This document shows positions 1-10,783 of a DNA stretch of 64,000 nucleotides, piece by piece. The notes beneath the pieces were generated by a model, which was not told where the DNA came from, ran no database searches, and saw nothing but the letters and a program-made list of their open reading frames with translations. A program made the translations under genes and the position numbers. Origin of the DNA: Diadema setosum (Eukaryota > Echinodermata > Echinoidea > Diadematoida > Diadematidae); assembly GCF_964275005.1 (NCBI RefSeq), contig NC_092705.1:8482641-8546640 (forward strand), read 5' to 3'. The stretch's first letter is position 1. Each line of letters begins with the position of its first letter.

Positions 1-88
1 GGGGATGATTGTACAGGCCATCCCCCCCTCCTCCATTTCAGGGGGGGATATATCCCCCCCCCCCCCCATCCCCCCGGGATTTACGCCC
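1..88. repeat. C-rich dispersed repeat fragment truncating a receptor exon
   Basis: A stretch with long C runs. Its outer part (GATTGTACAGGCCA) is matched in reverse orientation near 23685-23705, at the start of the satellite-like core of the foldback element. Receptor homology on the minus strand stops where this sequence begins, so it probably marks an insertion or rearrangement breakpoint. Confidence 0.5.
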
Positions 89-425
89 ATGGTCGCAATA
101 GCAGAAAATGCGTTTGTAACCTGGCAAGTCGCATCGGAGCGTAGCCCTTTCATTAGGTTCAAATACATGGCAGACACGAATATCCAGATGAGACACATTA
201 CTGTTTGGGAGATGCTGAGATTGATGAGGAAGATGTTCGTCGCTGTCTGAAGCTTCCTTGACATTGCGAACGCGAGAAAGATCACCAGGTTCTCAACGAT
301 TCCGACTACCGCCGTAGTGAGTGAAAACGTACGTAGAATGACTGCAGATCTGTAGACGAAGCTAACGCTTGTGACATTCTCTCCGCTGAGCGAGCTTTCA
401 TCCATCATCACTGACTAGAAGAAAC
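85..425 (-). pseudogene. 5' part of a rhodopsin-class GPCR paralogue, truncated
   Basis: The minus strand reads openly from an ATG at 408 (MMDESSLSGENVTS...) through the first three transmembrane segments. It is closely similar to the intact receptor at 30205-31251, sharing the SRKLQTATNIFLINLSISQ block and the C-Q-V start of TM3. Homology ends near 85 in a C-rich repeat, so the rest of the receptor is missing here. A splice acceptor (ACCCTCAG at 426-433) lies just upstream, as in the intact gene. Between acceptor and ATG there is an in-frame TAG, which shows that the upstream in-frame ATG cannot be the start in this copy. It may be a pseudogene, or a real gene whose 3' part lies beyond the window edge; loss of alignment before the edge favours truncation. 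Confidence 0.7.
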
Positions 426-895
426 CTGAGGGTGTCACAGTGTGATACATTATTAGATGTCACGACATACTAGTAATCAAGATTCACAACCGTGCAAAAA
501 TGACACATTAAATTTTCTTCGTTCGCAGCATACCAGGTTCTGCTAATCAGCCATTTTCGTAATTTGAAATATGAAGTCTTACTAGATATTAAAACATAAA
601 AGTTCACAATATTGGTTCCATACCTTGATGAATGCCATTCGTGATCAGAACAAAAACTTCGAAAATTTGACACTGACAATTCAAAATGGCAACTGACATA
701 ATTATATAAGAAGACTCTTTTGTGGTACTCTTAAATTTTGAGGGCAAACTCAGTCGTTATGTCTATTTTTTATGGAAGATTAAATGATTTAATTACTCAT
801 ATTCTTACGAAGATTTATCAAATGAGTTAAAGTTTATTGTCGATCCATTGGGGTGCACAAGAAAAAATAGCAGAGATTTCTAATGCTGTGCTTAC
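426..895 (-). other. Inferred intron of the truncated receptor copy
   Basis: Bounded on the minus strand by a GTAAGC donor at 895 and the ...CCCTCAG acceptor at 426. The same two landmarks are conserved in the copy near 31.3-32.7 kb, where the intron is 1,425 bp and carries extra retrotransposon sequence. No coding potential was seen inside. Confidence 0.5.
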
Positions 896-1060
896 CGAGA
901 AGATCGTAATCGAAGTTAAAATCTGTTGAAGAGCCTCTGGTTCTCCGTCACTCGAGTGGTTGTGTATAAATGATGGACTGGGGAGATGGTGTCACGAAGA
1001 TATCATGAATCACAAAGTAAAGTGGATAGTTTCAATTCTTGTTGTCCTCATTGCATTTAT
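896..1060 (-). promoter_or_regulatory. Conserved upstream block / probable 5' non-coding exon and promoter of the receptor copy
   Basis: This block aligns with 32697-32850 upstream of the intact receptor. Shared landmarks on the minus strand are ACTATCCACTTTACTT, a TATA-like TCATTTATACACA, the perfect palindrome CACTCGAGTG (949-958), TCTTCAAC and a GTAAG donor. Conservation of the donor and TATA-like stretch suggests a core promoter followed by a short untranslated first exon. That role is inferred; no transcript evidence is available. Confidence 0.45.
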
Positions 1061-1365
1061 GCATTCACTCACGCATGTACATATATGGTCCGTCCGAATG
1101 CCTCTCTGGCACATACTGTAACCTTTCGATCCATTTTGAGAAAGGGAAGTCCCTCACTTGGTCTCAGCCAGTGGTTTCGGCGCATTCTTCAATTGGAAAG
1201 ATACGTCGCAGAGACCTATAGTATTCTTTTTTATCTGGTCAATTGGTCGTTATTTTGTGGAATCAAGAGGAATAAAACTAACATTTTGGAAACAATACTT
1301 CAGAAGCACTTATAAATGATGAGACAGTGCCTTAAGTCCCTCAGTGGTAATGATCATATCTATAG
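1061..1365. other. No gene seen
   Basis: Short open frames here have no recognisable domain, and the sequence reads as non-coding flank. A weak resemblance to the region after 32850 (CTCTCTGGCACATACTG against CCTTTCTGACACGG) suggests that the duplicated receptor block extends a little way in. Confidence 0.4.
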
Positions 1366-1508
1366 TTTAAAGTGAAAACTAAGTTCTGGTAAGGGCCTGA
1401 GAACCCGTCTGACACCATTTCATATTTGCTTGCAATATATCGAAAGAGTCTACAAAGAAACTTACCTGGCTGACGCGGTTTGCCGGAATGATGAGTCGTT
1501 TTGGAGTA
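1366..1508. repeat. Left part of tandem-array copy 0, split by the pogo transposon
   Basis: Nearly identical to 9817-9958, 11677-11818 and 11821-11962 (AAAGTGAAAACTAAG ... GTCGTTTTGGAGTA). In the other copies the sequence continues directly as TTTTGAG; here it continues only at 9081, after the inserted transposon. A GTAAGT-type donor sequence is present on its minus strand (CAGCCAG|GTAAGT), but no linked exon is recognised. Confidence 0.9.
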
Positions 1509-1531
1509 CAGTAGGGGCACCAGTTTTCGAC
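1509..1531 (+). repeat. Left terminal inverted repeat of the pogo element
   Basis: Begins CAGTAGGGGCACCAG and ends TTTTCGAC. It pairs with the right end, differing at three of 23 positions, and is preceded by the target TA. Confidence 0.93.
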
Positions 1532-1694
1532 ACTTTAGGACATAATGATTGATAATTCTGAATATTTACAAGATTGCCATCTCATTTTTGGTATAGATAT
1601 GGCTTGATGTGTATGCTATAAGGATACTTACATGCTTTTAGTAAAGTGTCACGGAAAAGACAACTATAACGATTTTGCCGTAGCGTCTGCGCGA

Positions 1695-1741
1695 CATCAG
1701 ATTTCGACACCCGACACCTATTTTCGACACTAGATGGCGCT
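1695..1741 (+). repeat. Left subterminal inverted repeats (TTTCGACAC motif)
   Basis: CATCAGATTTCGACAC (1695-1710) is perfectly inverted at 8584-8599, and AGATGGCGCT (1732-1741) is perfectly inverted at 8601-8610. A further TTTTCGACAC lies between them. The core TTTCGACA is shared with the terminal repeat, so these are candidate transposase-binding sites. Function is inferred. Confidence 0.75.
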
Positions 1742-2289
1742 ATGCTAATAATATTGGATAAGATCGCTATCAACTCGGTTATAATTGATTGACATGTCAC
1801 GTTTTGTACCGTATCTACACCTTTTTACTATTTTGAATGAATTTTCACAAAATAAATGTTATCAAAAAGCTTTTAAATGCCAATAATTTACTCATTTTTC
1901 TGATAATGTGTAATGTTTGGAAATCATGAAGTTAAAAAAAAATATTGTACATTGTATTTTCTCTTGCTTTATTAATATTCTGTAAAACACTTTCGTGTTT
2001 TCTGATGACTTACATTTACGTTTTTGCAATGACCAATGATTTGTCGCAATCGACTCCCTTGACCAATCATAATCATTTATATTATTCTGATTTTCCTCTT
2101 TTATCATTTGGCACAGAATATTTCGCAATCACACAAACACACATCACATTCCATGTTTGAACTGACTGCTAAGTGTTCACGTTATAGTTAGCAAGCAAAG
2201 TTACGATGGCGTTTGACGTTTATTCCATTTTTCCTGTTCTCTTTTTAATAAAGTTTATTGCAAAAAAAATATCCTTCCTCAATTCTGTC

Positions 2290-2303
2290 GCACACACACA
2301 CAT

Positions 2304-2368
<65 letters not shown>
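2290..2368. repeat. (AC)n/(AT)n compound microsatellite
   Basis: About 40 bp of CA repeats followed by about 40 bp of TA repeats, inside the left non-coding part of the pogo element. Confidence 0.95.
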
Positions 2369-2371
<3 letters not shown>

Positions 2372-3525
2372 GATATGTATATATATACACGCACACTAAT
2401 GCACACACAAACACAAACGTAATTTGTGCCTAATGGAAGTCATGCTGAAAACACAGAACAATGAAGCAAACATGCATTCATATAGACGAGATTACAAACA
2501 TACCAATGCAGATAATCAGATTTATCATGTTTTTTTTTTAAGTGAACAATAACTGATGAAAGGATATCCGTTTCTTAGAAAACTAGAATATTTCAAACAG
2601 CCGTACCACAGCAAATTGTGCAAAAGTAAATTTGCACATACCATATTATCATCATTGTGTTCATTGGTAGATGAAAACGTCTTACGGTTAATTCAACATA
2701 CGGAAAATAACAAATCACTGACATCCGTTTTTACATCAAAACAATGTCAATAATATTCATATAAATACAAAATTAATCTTTGGTGATAAAAATACAGTAT
2801 GTACACGAATTCACATCATTTAATACCTTTATATTATACAAGAATATGAAAATAACCGAATTCTATCCCAAGTGAGATATGTATGAACGTTTTCAGGGAA
2901 GTGATGTATAGTGTGAGAACAATCTTTTCCTGCTTGAGTTCTAAGTGGTGGAAGTATACCAGAGACCATTATTATCTGCGTTTCGTGTACTATACGATTG
3001 TTTGTGACAAAGGGGTTTGATGAGTTCTCGCAAGTATTCAGGCACGTTGCTACGAACTGTTTAAGACTTTCTTACAAGCGAAAGTGATAATCTCTTATAG
3101 TACTATAACGAAGAAAATAATTACTAGATAAAAAAAAAACACGTTACTATTCATATTGTGATTAAAAGTTTCCAGGCACCTACATATTTTTAATGTCACC
3201 GAAGTTTGATGCCTAGTTAGAAATTAAATGATGGATTTTGTAGTAAAAAAAAAATCAATAAAACTTATGCGACAATTATCTCTAAACAATGAGATGCATC
3301 AATGTATATTTCTTGAAATCATTACAAACATATTGCTTTTAAACTTCATGTACAACGTGATGATCCTTGATGCATGAAATAAATTCATATATTTATTTAA
3401 TTATCTTGTAAGAAAAATGTACGGGTATATCCAACAAATCAATTCATCAGTACAATAAAGAACAAAAAATAATCCGTTTTGTCAGGAACAATTTAACACA
3501 CACACACACACACACATACACAAAT

Positions 3526-6414
3526 TCACTCCTCAACCTGAAAACACAACCTCAGACCATCCACACTCACTTGCCATTTGCGCTCCTTCTGCATTTTCTT
3601 TTCTTCTTGCTCTCTTTGCTTCTTGATTTTCCTCTCTTCCCTCTCTTTCTTTCTTCTCGTCTTCCTTGCCTCCTCCTCCTCTACCTTTCGCTTTTTCTGT
3701 GTCGCCTGGCGGAAATACTCGTCACTTGAGATGGCGTCAAACCTGATGCCTGCCCTCTTCTTGGGGTTATAAGTTACTAGTGGTAATTGCAAAAACGAGT
3801 TTATTGAAGGGGAGAAGGCGGGAACATCCGTTTCCGATGAAACAGGCACTGGGTCGTGATGAACATCTGCTCTTGGTGTCGCAGAAACTGCGGGAAGGAG
3901 AACATCTGCTCCCGATGTCGCAAATACGATGGGGCACGGGACTTCTACTCCTGAAGCCGCAACGAATGTGGACCGAGGGAGATCTGCCCCCGATGTCGTA
4001 GGGATCGCATCGGAACGCTGGTCATCTGCTCTCGTCACAGAGGCGATGGGGCGCGGGACGTTTGTTCCCGATGTCGTTGATACTGTGGGACGATGGTCAT
4101 CCGCTCTCGTCACAGAGACGCTGGTGCGCGGGACATTTGTTCCCGATGTTGAGGGGACTGTGGGATGATGGACATCTGCTCTCGTCACAGAGGCGATGGG
4201 GCGCGGGGCATTTGTTCCCGATGTCGTTGATACTGTGGGACGATGGTCATCCGCTCTCGTCACAGAGACGCTGGTGCGTGGGACATTTGTTCCCGATGTT
4301 GAGGGGACTGTGGAGAGAACGACATCTGTTCCAGATACACAGGCTGGCGGACGTTGGAAGGTCTCCGAAGGGAGGAGATGAGCCTGGTTGTACGTCTTCG
4401 TAAAGGGATACAACCCTGCCGCTCTGAAACCATTCTTGGCGACGGATGGCTTCTCGGTGAGCTCTCTCCAGGCTTCACCGAAAACCTCAGTAAATTGTGC
4501 CTTGGTCACGAACACACCTGGATGGTTGTTCCGGTACACCCTCTCCACCTTGTACCAGGATGACTTCAGCGATTTGAATACCGCCACGTCCAGTGGCTGT
4601 AGTAGGTGAGTTGCGTGCGCTGGAAAGCGATACAAGATTATGCCATTCCTCCGAGCTAGGTCACATGCATCCAGGCTGTCATGTGATGGGTGACCATCAA
4701 CAAAAAGTATGACGGGGCGAGGGATCTTCGCATCATCCAGAAACTTAATGAAAGTCTCCTCTAGGTACTTCAGGAACGACTGTGTGTCTATCCAGCCTTT
4801 ATTGGTGCGACGGACGATGCTTCCTGTCGGTTGCCCTTTTGGCGGGTTATCTCCCTTCCTCGCTCTCTTCCCTGGCATCAGAACAAACGGTGGGAGATAT
4901 GTCCCACTTGCGGAGGCGGTGGCAAGGACGGTAACCTGGTCCTTCGAAGAGTTTTTGAACTCATGTACGACCTTGCACCCGACTTCGGCCATAATCTTCT
5001 TTTTGGCCTGCCCTCCAAGCGCGAACCCGCTCTCATCACAGTTGAAGATCCTCCTGGGCTCCTCCATAATGCTACGTGCATTCTGGTCCTGTAGATATCC
5101 CTCCAGTCTTGAGAACCAGCTATCTACTGCACGTGGTGTCAAGATACATCGCTCTTTCCCAATCGGTTGTGGCACACGGAGGGCGATGTTTGGATGGCGA
5201 GCCTTAAATCCCTTCCACCATGACCTACTGGGGCGATTGTCGATGAACGGGGTGTCTCTGTAGGGCTTGGAGTCTAGGAAGGTTTTGACAACCTGTACAA
5301 TGAAATTACGGATTTTTTTTTTTTTATTTCATTTATCGTTTTGTCGATTCATAGCATAACTGCGTCGAATTTTCTTCATATTACTGATTGAAACATTCAA
5401 AATATCAAACAGAAAAGATTGATTATGAAGAAGATACATATGATTTTGTGATACAGACATCTGTATTTGAAATATTGAATCAAAATCCATACATTGTCAT
5501 TAATGCTATTAAAATATAAAATATGCATGCATAACCTTAATAACTAAGTAATCATAAAGTTCCTGAAATGAATAATAAAGCTTATATATTGTATTATCCT
5601 TCATTCATTCATTTGGGATGATATTACTATTCAGGATTAGATAAAACATTGCCCAACCCATATTATAGAATGACAATGATATTGTGAACGAAAATTTTCC
5701 TGCTAGTAGTCAACGTGGCGGCGGAACGGGGGAAGCATCCGACCCTTCCCCTCTTCTTGATCCACATCAAAGTAACATGAGCTGTTCAGACAAAATTGGG
5801 GGGGGGGGGGGGATGGCAGAGGATAAAAACCAACCGGTTCGCATTTTCCTTTGCTAGTCACTCTCTTTGGGGTTGGTAATTAGCTGTTATCTATCTTTGT
5901 ATACCCCTACGTTGAATGTAATTCCATTTTCGGAAACGCTGAAAAATCTGGGTAAAACCCCTCTCCCTTTGCTCCATAGAACCGTGCAGGATTATGCAGT
6001 GGGGGGGGGGGGGGGGGGAGTGGCACGGTATATGTAGCAGCTCATGAATTCATTTTAGGTTGAAGATAATTGTTGGAACAGTAATAACGTGTTTGCATAG
6101 ATTTAGAAGACTTCGTTGAAAGGGGAAATTATCCTTACATCAAAAACTTGACCTCTTGTTTTTCCAAACCCCCTCTGAGATGAGTCAATCAGCCACGAGA
6201 CTATCTGCCACTCCTCTTCTTGTGTCAACGCAGTGTGCGGTCCTGGCGTTGCGGTGATTGGGGACAAGTCAAGCAGCTTGTCGTGTAATGTTGCTCGTGG
6301 CAGCCCATATTCTTCAGCTGCTGCCTTCGTTGAGAGTTCGCCGTACCTCACTCTTCTCATCGCTGCTTCCATGTCTTCAGGTCGCCATCTCTTGTATTTT
6401 CCACGGAGCGGCAT
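3526..6414 (-). CDS. Pogo/Tigger-like transposase, two exons (6414-6139 and 5292-3526), 680 aa
   Basis: Cut-and-paste transposase of the DDE_1 type, predicted to act in the nucleus on the inverted ends of the surrounding element. Exon 1 ends at a GTAAGG donor in phase 0. Exon 2 starts after a pyrimidine-rich acceptor ending TACAG; joining them gives one open frame. Residues ~1-50 (MPLRGKYKRWRPEDMEAAMR...) form a pipsqueak-type helix-turn-helix. Residues ~60-150, with SWWKGFKARHP and LTPRAVDSWF, are a CENP-B/Tc5-like DNA-binding domain that spans the splice junction. The catalytic triad is visible as D178 (NCDESGF), D291 (FVDGHPSH) and D327 (LLQPLDVAVF), a DD35D arrangement. The C-terminus has imperfect 25-residue Ser/Thr-rich repeats, then a basic KKRKVEEEE stretch and a long charged, probably coiled-coil tail. 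The ATG at 6414 directly precedes the conserved HTH; an upstream untranslated exon is not excluded. No frameshift or internal stop was found. Confidence 0.9.
3920..4330 (-). repeat. Coding minisatellite in the transposase C-terminal region
   Basis: At least four ~25-residue units of the form TV.STSGTNVPR..VSVTRAD.H.P, with alternate units most alike (TSVSVTRADDHRP against PIASVTRAD), so a ~150-bp higher-order repeat is visible. More diverged units continue toward the C-terminus. The repeats lie outside the catalytic domain. Confidence 0.85.
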
Positions 6415-6885
6415 GATCGGGAACTCTGTATTAAGTTATAATAGTGTTTACAGGTTCACCAATGTTACGTTTTAACTGCTTAATGCAGTCAATATTGCAC
6501 CAAACGATATAGTGACTTTGAGTCTGTTCCATCAATAACAAAAAGAGAGGGGTAAAATATTGACAATAACAGAGCTGTGTTATTAGGCCTAAATCTAAGC
6601 ATAAACCCACTTACGATGATATGATCTAATCACGTTATGATTTATAGATATTTAAGCTTTAAGCCGAAATCCAAGCATATACCCACTTCCGGTGATATGA
6701 GCAAATTAACATATATTTAACTTTTAGGCCTAAATGTAATCATACTTCCATTTACAATGATAATGATCAAATCATTGTAGACCTATATATATCTAAGTTT
6801 CATTGCTAATTAAGGTTTATAGGGGGCAGATGAAAAATTTTCAGTTCACAAAACCGAAATAATTTTACAATGAGCATAAATAAAC

Positions 6886-6920
6886 AGAGAGAGAGAGAGA
6901 GTGTGTGTGTGTGTGTGTGT
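6886..6920. repeat. (GA)n(GT)n microsatellite
   Basis: GA repeats switch directly to GT repeats, upstream of transposase exon 1 and within the element. Confidence 0.9.
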
Positions 6921-7522
6921 TATCAAAAAATATTTAAATTTTGAGAAAAAACGAGAACACAAACAGAAGAAAACATTATGCTGCGGTGTATAGTCAGGGG
7001 GTATGTAGGTCAATATAGAGAGAGCAATAACTGGGGACGAAAAAAATCATCTCGTGATTTTGCAGTTGTCTTGTTTTAAGGACTAGTATGAATATTATTT
7101 TCAATATGAGATTTATGATTATGATTTTGCAGAGGTCATTTCCAAGCATTTTTGACGTTCCATTTTCTTTCGGATCTTTTCATGCATGACTGGATCTATT
7201 ACAGACACTCTTTAGAAGCCTGCTAAATATCACTTGCGCCGAGGTGCTTGATGAGTTTAAAAACAAATTAAAAAAAAAAGAAAACATAACATAGTTCAAA
7301 CAGAAAGACACACCCATACACCCGCTGGCCCTTCACACACATTAACAAGCACATCCCCACACGCACACACATCCACACCGAATAACGCACACACAACACA
7401 AACACACAGTTACCATTAAGTACTGCTAAGTTATCCCTTACCTAAGCGTCAATTGACTTTTCAAAAACATCAATTTCAAATGTTTAACTTGTAAGTTTCT
7501 GACCAAATATCCTCGAACATAT

Positions 7523-7735
7523 TGACCACCACCACCGGCCACCAGCAACACCATCATCATAATCATTATCATCATCAGCGTCATCATCCTCTTGTAGTTG
7601 TCGTCAACAGCACCATAGTCATTTTTGTCCCCATCCTTATTATCATCGTCATCATCATTATATCACTATCATCCTCACCAGCATCATCATTATCATCACC
7701 ATCCTTGTCATCACCATCATCATCATTATCACCTT
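7523..7735. repeat. Imperfect (ATC)n/(CAT)n trinucleotide tract
   Basis: About 210 bp of interrupted CAT/ATC repeats. Apparent histidine- or isoleucine-rich reading frames across it are products of the repeat, not a gene. Confidence 0.9.
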
Positions 7736-8583
7736 GAAGTGCACAATAATCCAAAGTGCTATCTAAAACGTTTCATTCTTCATCCAACCCCCTGATGAGT
7801 GTCTCTCATTCAGTCATGTGTGAAAAAATCGTAATGAAAGGGGAAGCATGATGTTGGAAGGATAATCTACCTGTCCCGACATATTTTGAAACCTATTATA
7901 TTTTAAAAAGAAATGACAAAAAAATGTCAAATTTCGAATATAAAATTTCAAAATGGTGGGATTTTTTCTACCTTATTTCTTTTTATAATCATACATTACA
8001 AATGTATTCAAATTCAAGTAAAAGAAGAATGAGGAGGAGGAGGAGCAGAAGGATAAGGAAAAGGAGGAGGGGGAAGAGAAGCCCATACTAAATTGACTAA
8101 AAATGAATAGATAAATAGGGGGCGGGGAGGCGCTGCTCCCCTGTTCCGCCGCCAATTAGATGAAGAAAACTTGGGTAAAATACATTAAATGAAATAATAG
8201 ATCCAACTAAAGCAATTGTTATTATAAGGCCGAAATATAAATTTTCTTTTGATGAAATCTATAAGGTAATCTGACATCGGATTTGGTCTCATCCTTCAAT
8301 CATGTCAATAATTCCGTCGTGTGTGTAATCATGGTTTCAATTTAGTGAATTCACCAATAGGCCTATCTAGATCTACCCACTCTTTATACATCGTCGTGTG
8401 TAAAATGGTTTTGAAATTAATTTGTGTACATCTCTTTAAAAATGATTATCCATCACACTGGGTTGATAGAAATTATCAAACTATCATATTTCAATAAAAT
8501 ATTCTCTATCTGACAAAGCAACAACTTTTCAATCATGTCGATTACGACCACACACTTAATGCACAAGCGCCCCGGCCCGGCCC

Positions 8584-8610
8584 GTGTCGAAATCTGATGC
8601 AGCGCCATCT
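8584..8610 (-). repeat. Right subterminal inverted repeats of the pogo element
   Basis: GTGTCGAAATCTGATG and AGCGCCATCT are exact reverse complements of the left subterminal blocks at 1695-1710 and 1732-1741, placed about 480 bp inside the right end. A GTGTCGAAAT copy also lies at about 9038, next to the terminal repeat. Confidence 0.75.
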
Positions 8611-9055
8611 CTAAAGTAAACGACGAGAAATATACAGGGTAAATTCCCGATTTCGCCATTTTAGAACATTCGCTCACTCGAACAACACGCAACCGGAAGC
8701 TGTCCCAGATTATCTCTCGGATTACGTACGCATTGTCTTGTTTTTTCGTCTTAAGAATAAAGGAAATCGATTTCTAGACTGAAACTCGTCTTACTTACCA
8801 CTCTATGAAAGTCTGGAAACAAAGATGGCGACTGACAAGGTTCGATTTAGCTGAGAACTGGGCAATTCTACTGCGCGTACGTACAGCGGAACGACGGTAC
8901 GCGGTGCGTAGATTTCTACATTACGTAGATTCTTGATACTGTAGTATGCTATTTTTGTACCATTTGGCATTTCGATAGGCAGAGTATGGGTTATATATTC
9001 ATTATTGGGACAAGACTTCATTACATATTTATTTGGGTGTCGAAATTAGGCTCCT

Positions 9056-9078
9056 GTCGAAAATTGGTGCCCCAACGG
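9056..9078 (-). repeat. Right terminal inverted repeat of the pogo element
   Basis: Reads GTCGAAAATTGGTGCCCC and then AACGG, and is followed by the duplicated TA at 9079-9080. It is the inverted partner of 1509-1531. Confidence 0.93.
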
Positions 9079-10104
9079 TATTTTGAGAAAAATAATAAAA
9101 GTCGGTAGACCGACTTTTATTCCAGAAGGCTCCAGACTAACTCGGTCTCAGGGAAAACTCGACCCTATTTCAGACAATTTACACACAGTTCGTGATCGCC
9201 ATGTTCATCAGTACTCTATACTACGGGTACCAAACAAGGCCTTGATGAGCAGACAGGAAAGTGCGTGCTAATCCTGTACAAAACAAATGGACAGCGCGCG
9301 GTCCTCAAGCCTAAATACGCACATCACCTCAGTTGCTGAGACGCGCGGTCTTTGAAGTTTTTGTTGTTGTTTATCAAGCGTCTTTGATTGCTTTTAGAGG
9401 TGCTTGAGGCGCACACTAATTTTGCATGCGCGCCAAAGAGGTTTTTGATGCGCGCGTTGTAACAACTCGGACCATTTACTGCGAGTACGAGTAGCCAGAA
9501 CGCTACAATGTAGTTTATACAGGCCGCTCCCATATGCATAGGATAACGCTGTACAATCCAGAGGGACAACCAATACAACTCATCCCGCCGCCAAGCACAG
9601 CGAGACCGAGTTATCCCCGAGTCCGAGTCTAGCCTGACCCCGTTCGGGTAAGTTCTGAGACTGAACGTTTTTGGTTAATATTTCCCATTTTCGTCGTTAC
9701 CCATCGAATATCTTGTTATTACAGCGTTATTTCGCACATTTCCTAGGCACACGTTCACATTTTGGAGCAAAATTTGACAACTTTTGCAGGCGTACCAGAA
9801 CTTTCTTTGGGCTTTAAAGTGAAAACTAAGTTCTGGTAAGGGCCTGAGAACCCGTCTGACACCATTTCATATTTGCTTGCAATATATCGAAAGAGTCTAC
9901 AAAGAAACTTACCTGGCTGACGCGGTTTGCCGGAATGATGAGTCGTTTTGGAGTATTTTGAGAAAAATAATAAAAGTCGGTAGACCGACTTTTATTCCAG
10001 AAGGCTCCAGACTAACTCGGTCTTAGAGAAAACTCAACCCTATTTCAGACAATTTACACACAGTTCGTGATCGCCATGTTCATCAGTACTCTATACTACA
10101 GGTA

Positions 10105-10627
10105 TGGTAGCCCTACTACATATCGACCACCCTTATTGAAACCGACCGCGTATAATTCGCGCAAGGCACATAAAAATGGATTGGCTTTGAATGTAGATTA
10201 GGATGGTGTGGGAAAACGCGATAATTCACTCTTCATTAATGGTTTTAATCAAGGACAAAATTTCGAATGAATATTTTCACCGAATGGTAATGACAGCACA
10301 ATGTAATGTCTATGGAAGTTTCTAAAAGGCTTCTAAAAAGCTTCGTACAACACGGTGTTCAATACAACTCGGTTTACGTGCATTGTCAATGCAAAATCAG
10401 CGGTCGATCCTAAAAACGCGATTTACCGCGGGGAGCTGAAACGAGGCCACGCAAGTTCGTCGGCGATATTTTTGCACTGAAACTTCGAATCGAAAAGGGA
10501 ACAACGGCATTTGATAGAGCTGGATTTTCTCAATCACGTAGGTCAAGTCTTTTACGTGAATTTCAGTGTTAAATATTCTTATCAAGCAAATAAACATTAG
10601 GCGGTCGATTAGTAGTAGGTCCAACCC
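10105..10627. mobile_element. TA-flanked 523-bp MITE in array copy A
   Basis: It is absent from copy 0, where CTACGGGTACCAAAC runs straight through. Here the host TA is duplicated (10103-10104 and 10628-10629). The ends are inverted, with a shared core CTACTAC..ATCGACC (14 of 16 bases), and subterminal GACCGC/GCGGTC copies occur. TA duplication and this layout suggest a non-autonomous Tc1/mariner or pogo-type element. A minus-strand open frame across it has no protein features. Confidence 0.8.
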
Positions 10628-10783
10628 TACCAAACGAGGCCTTGATGAGCAGACAGGAAAGTGCGTGCTAATCCTGTACAAAACAAATGGACAGCGCGCG
10701 GTCCTCAAGCCTAAGTACGCACATTACCTCAGTTGCTGAGACGCGCGGTATTTGAAGTTTTTGTTGTTGTTTATCAAGCGTCA

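Larger units (their letters stand above)
1509..9078 (-). mobile_element. Complete pogo/Tigger-like DNA transposon, 7,570 bp
   Basis: The element is bounded by 23-bp terminal inverted repeats matching at 20 positions (outer end CAGTAGGGGCACCAG / CCGTTGGGGCACCAA, both ending TTTTCGAC). It is flanked by TA on each side (1507-1508 and 9079-9080), and the unoccupied site GGAGTATTTTGAG is preserved in the neighbouring array copies. It encodes a spliced transposase on the minus strand with pipsqueak-type HTH, CENP-B-like and DDE domains. TA duplication and these domains are the established hallmarks of the pogo branch of the Tc1/mariner superfamily. It is unusually long for this group: the transposase unit takes 2.9 kb, and the remaining ~4.7 kb holds microsatellites and non-coding DNA. 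Intact frame, splice sites and matching ends suggest relatively recent activity. Confidence 0.92.

Noticed and set aside
1470..1480. ACTTACCTGGC resembles the 5' end of U1 snRNA
   Set aside because: Only the splice-donor-complementary word matches; none of the remaining U1 sequence or an Sm site follows.
2220..2414. Open frame with alternating Tyr/Ile and Cys/Val
   Set aside because: Produced entirely by the (AC)n(AT)n microsatellite.
7522..7737. His/Ile-rich open frame
   Set aside because: Translation of an imperfect CAT repeat, with no non-repeat coding part.
9228..9275. Possible hammerhead-like core (TTGATGAG...GGAAAG)
   Set aside because: The invariant C before TGATGA is T, and no supporting stems could be drawn.
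10397..10708. 103-codon minus-strand frame conserved in two places (also 12401-12712)
   Set aside because: Conservation follows from the 2-kb tandem duplication, and the frame crosses the MITE boundary, so it is not a gene.
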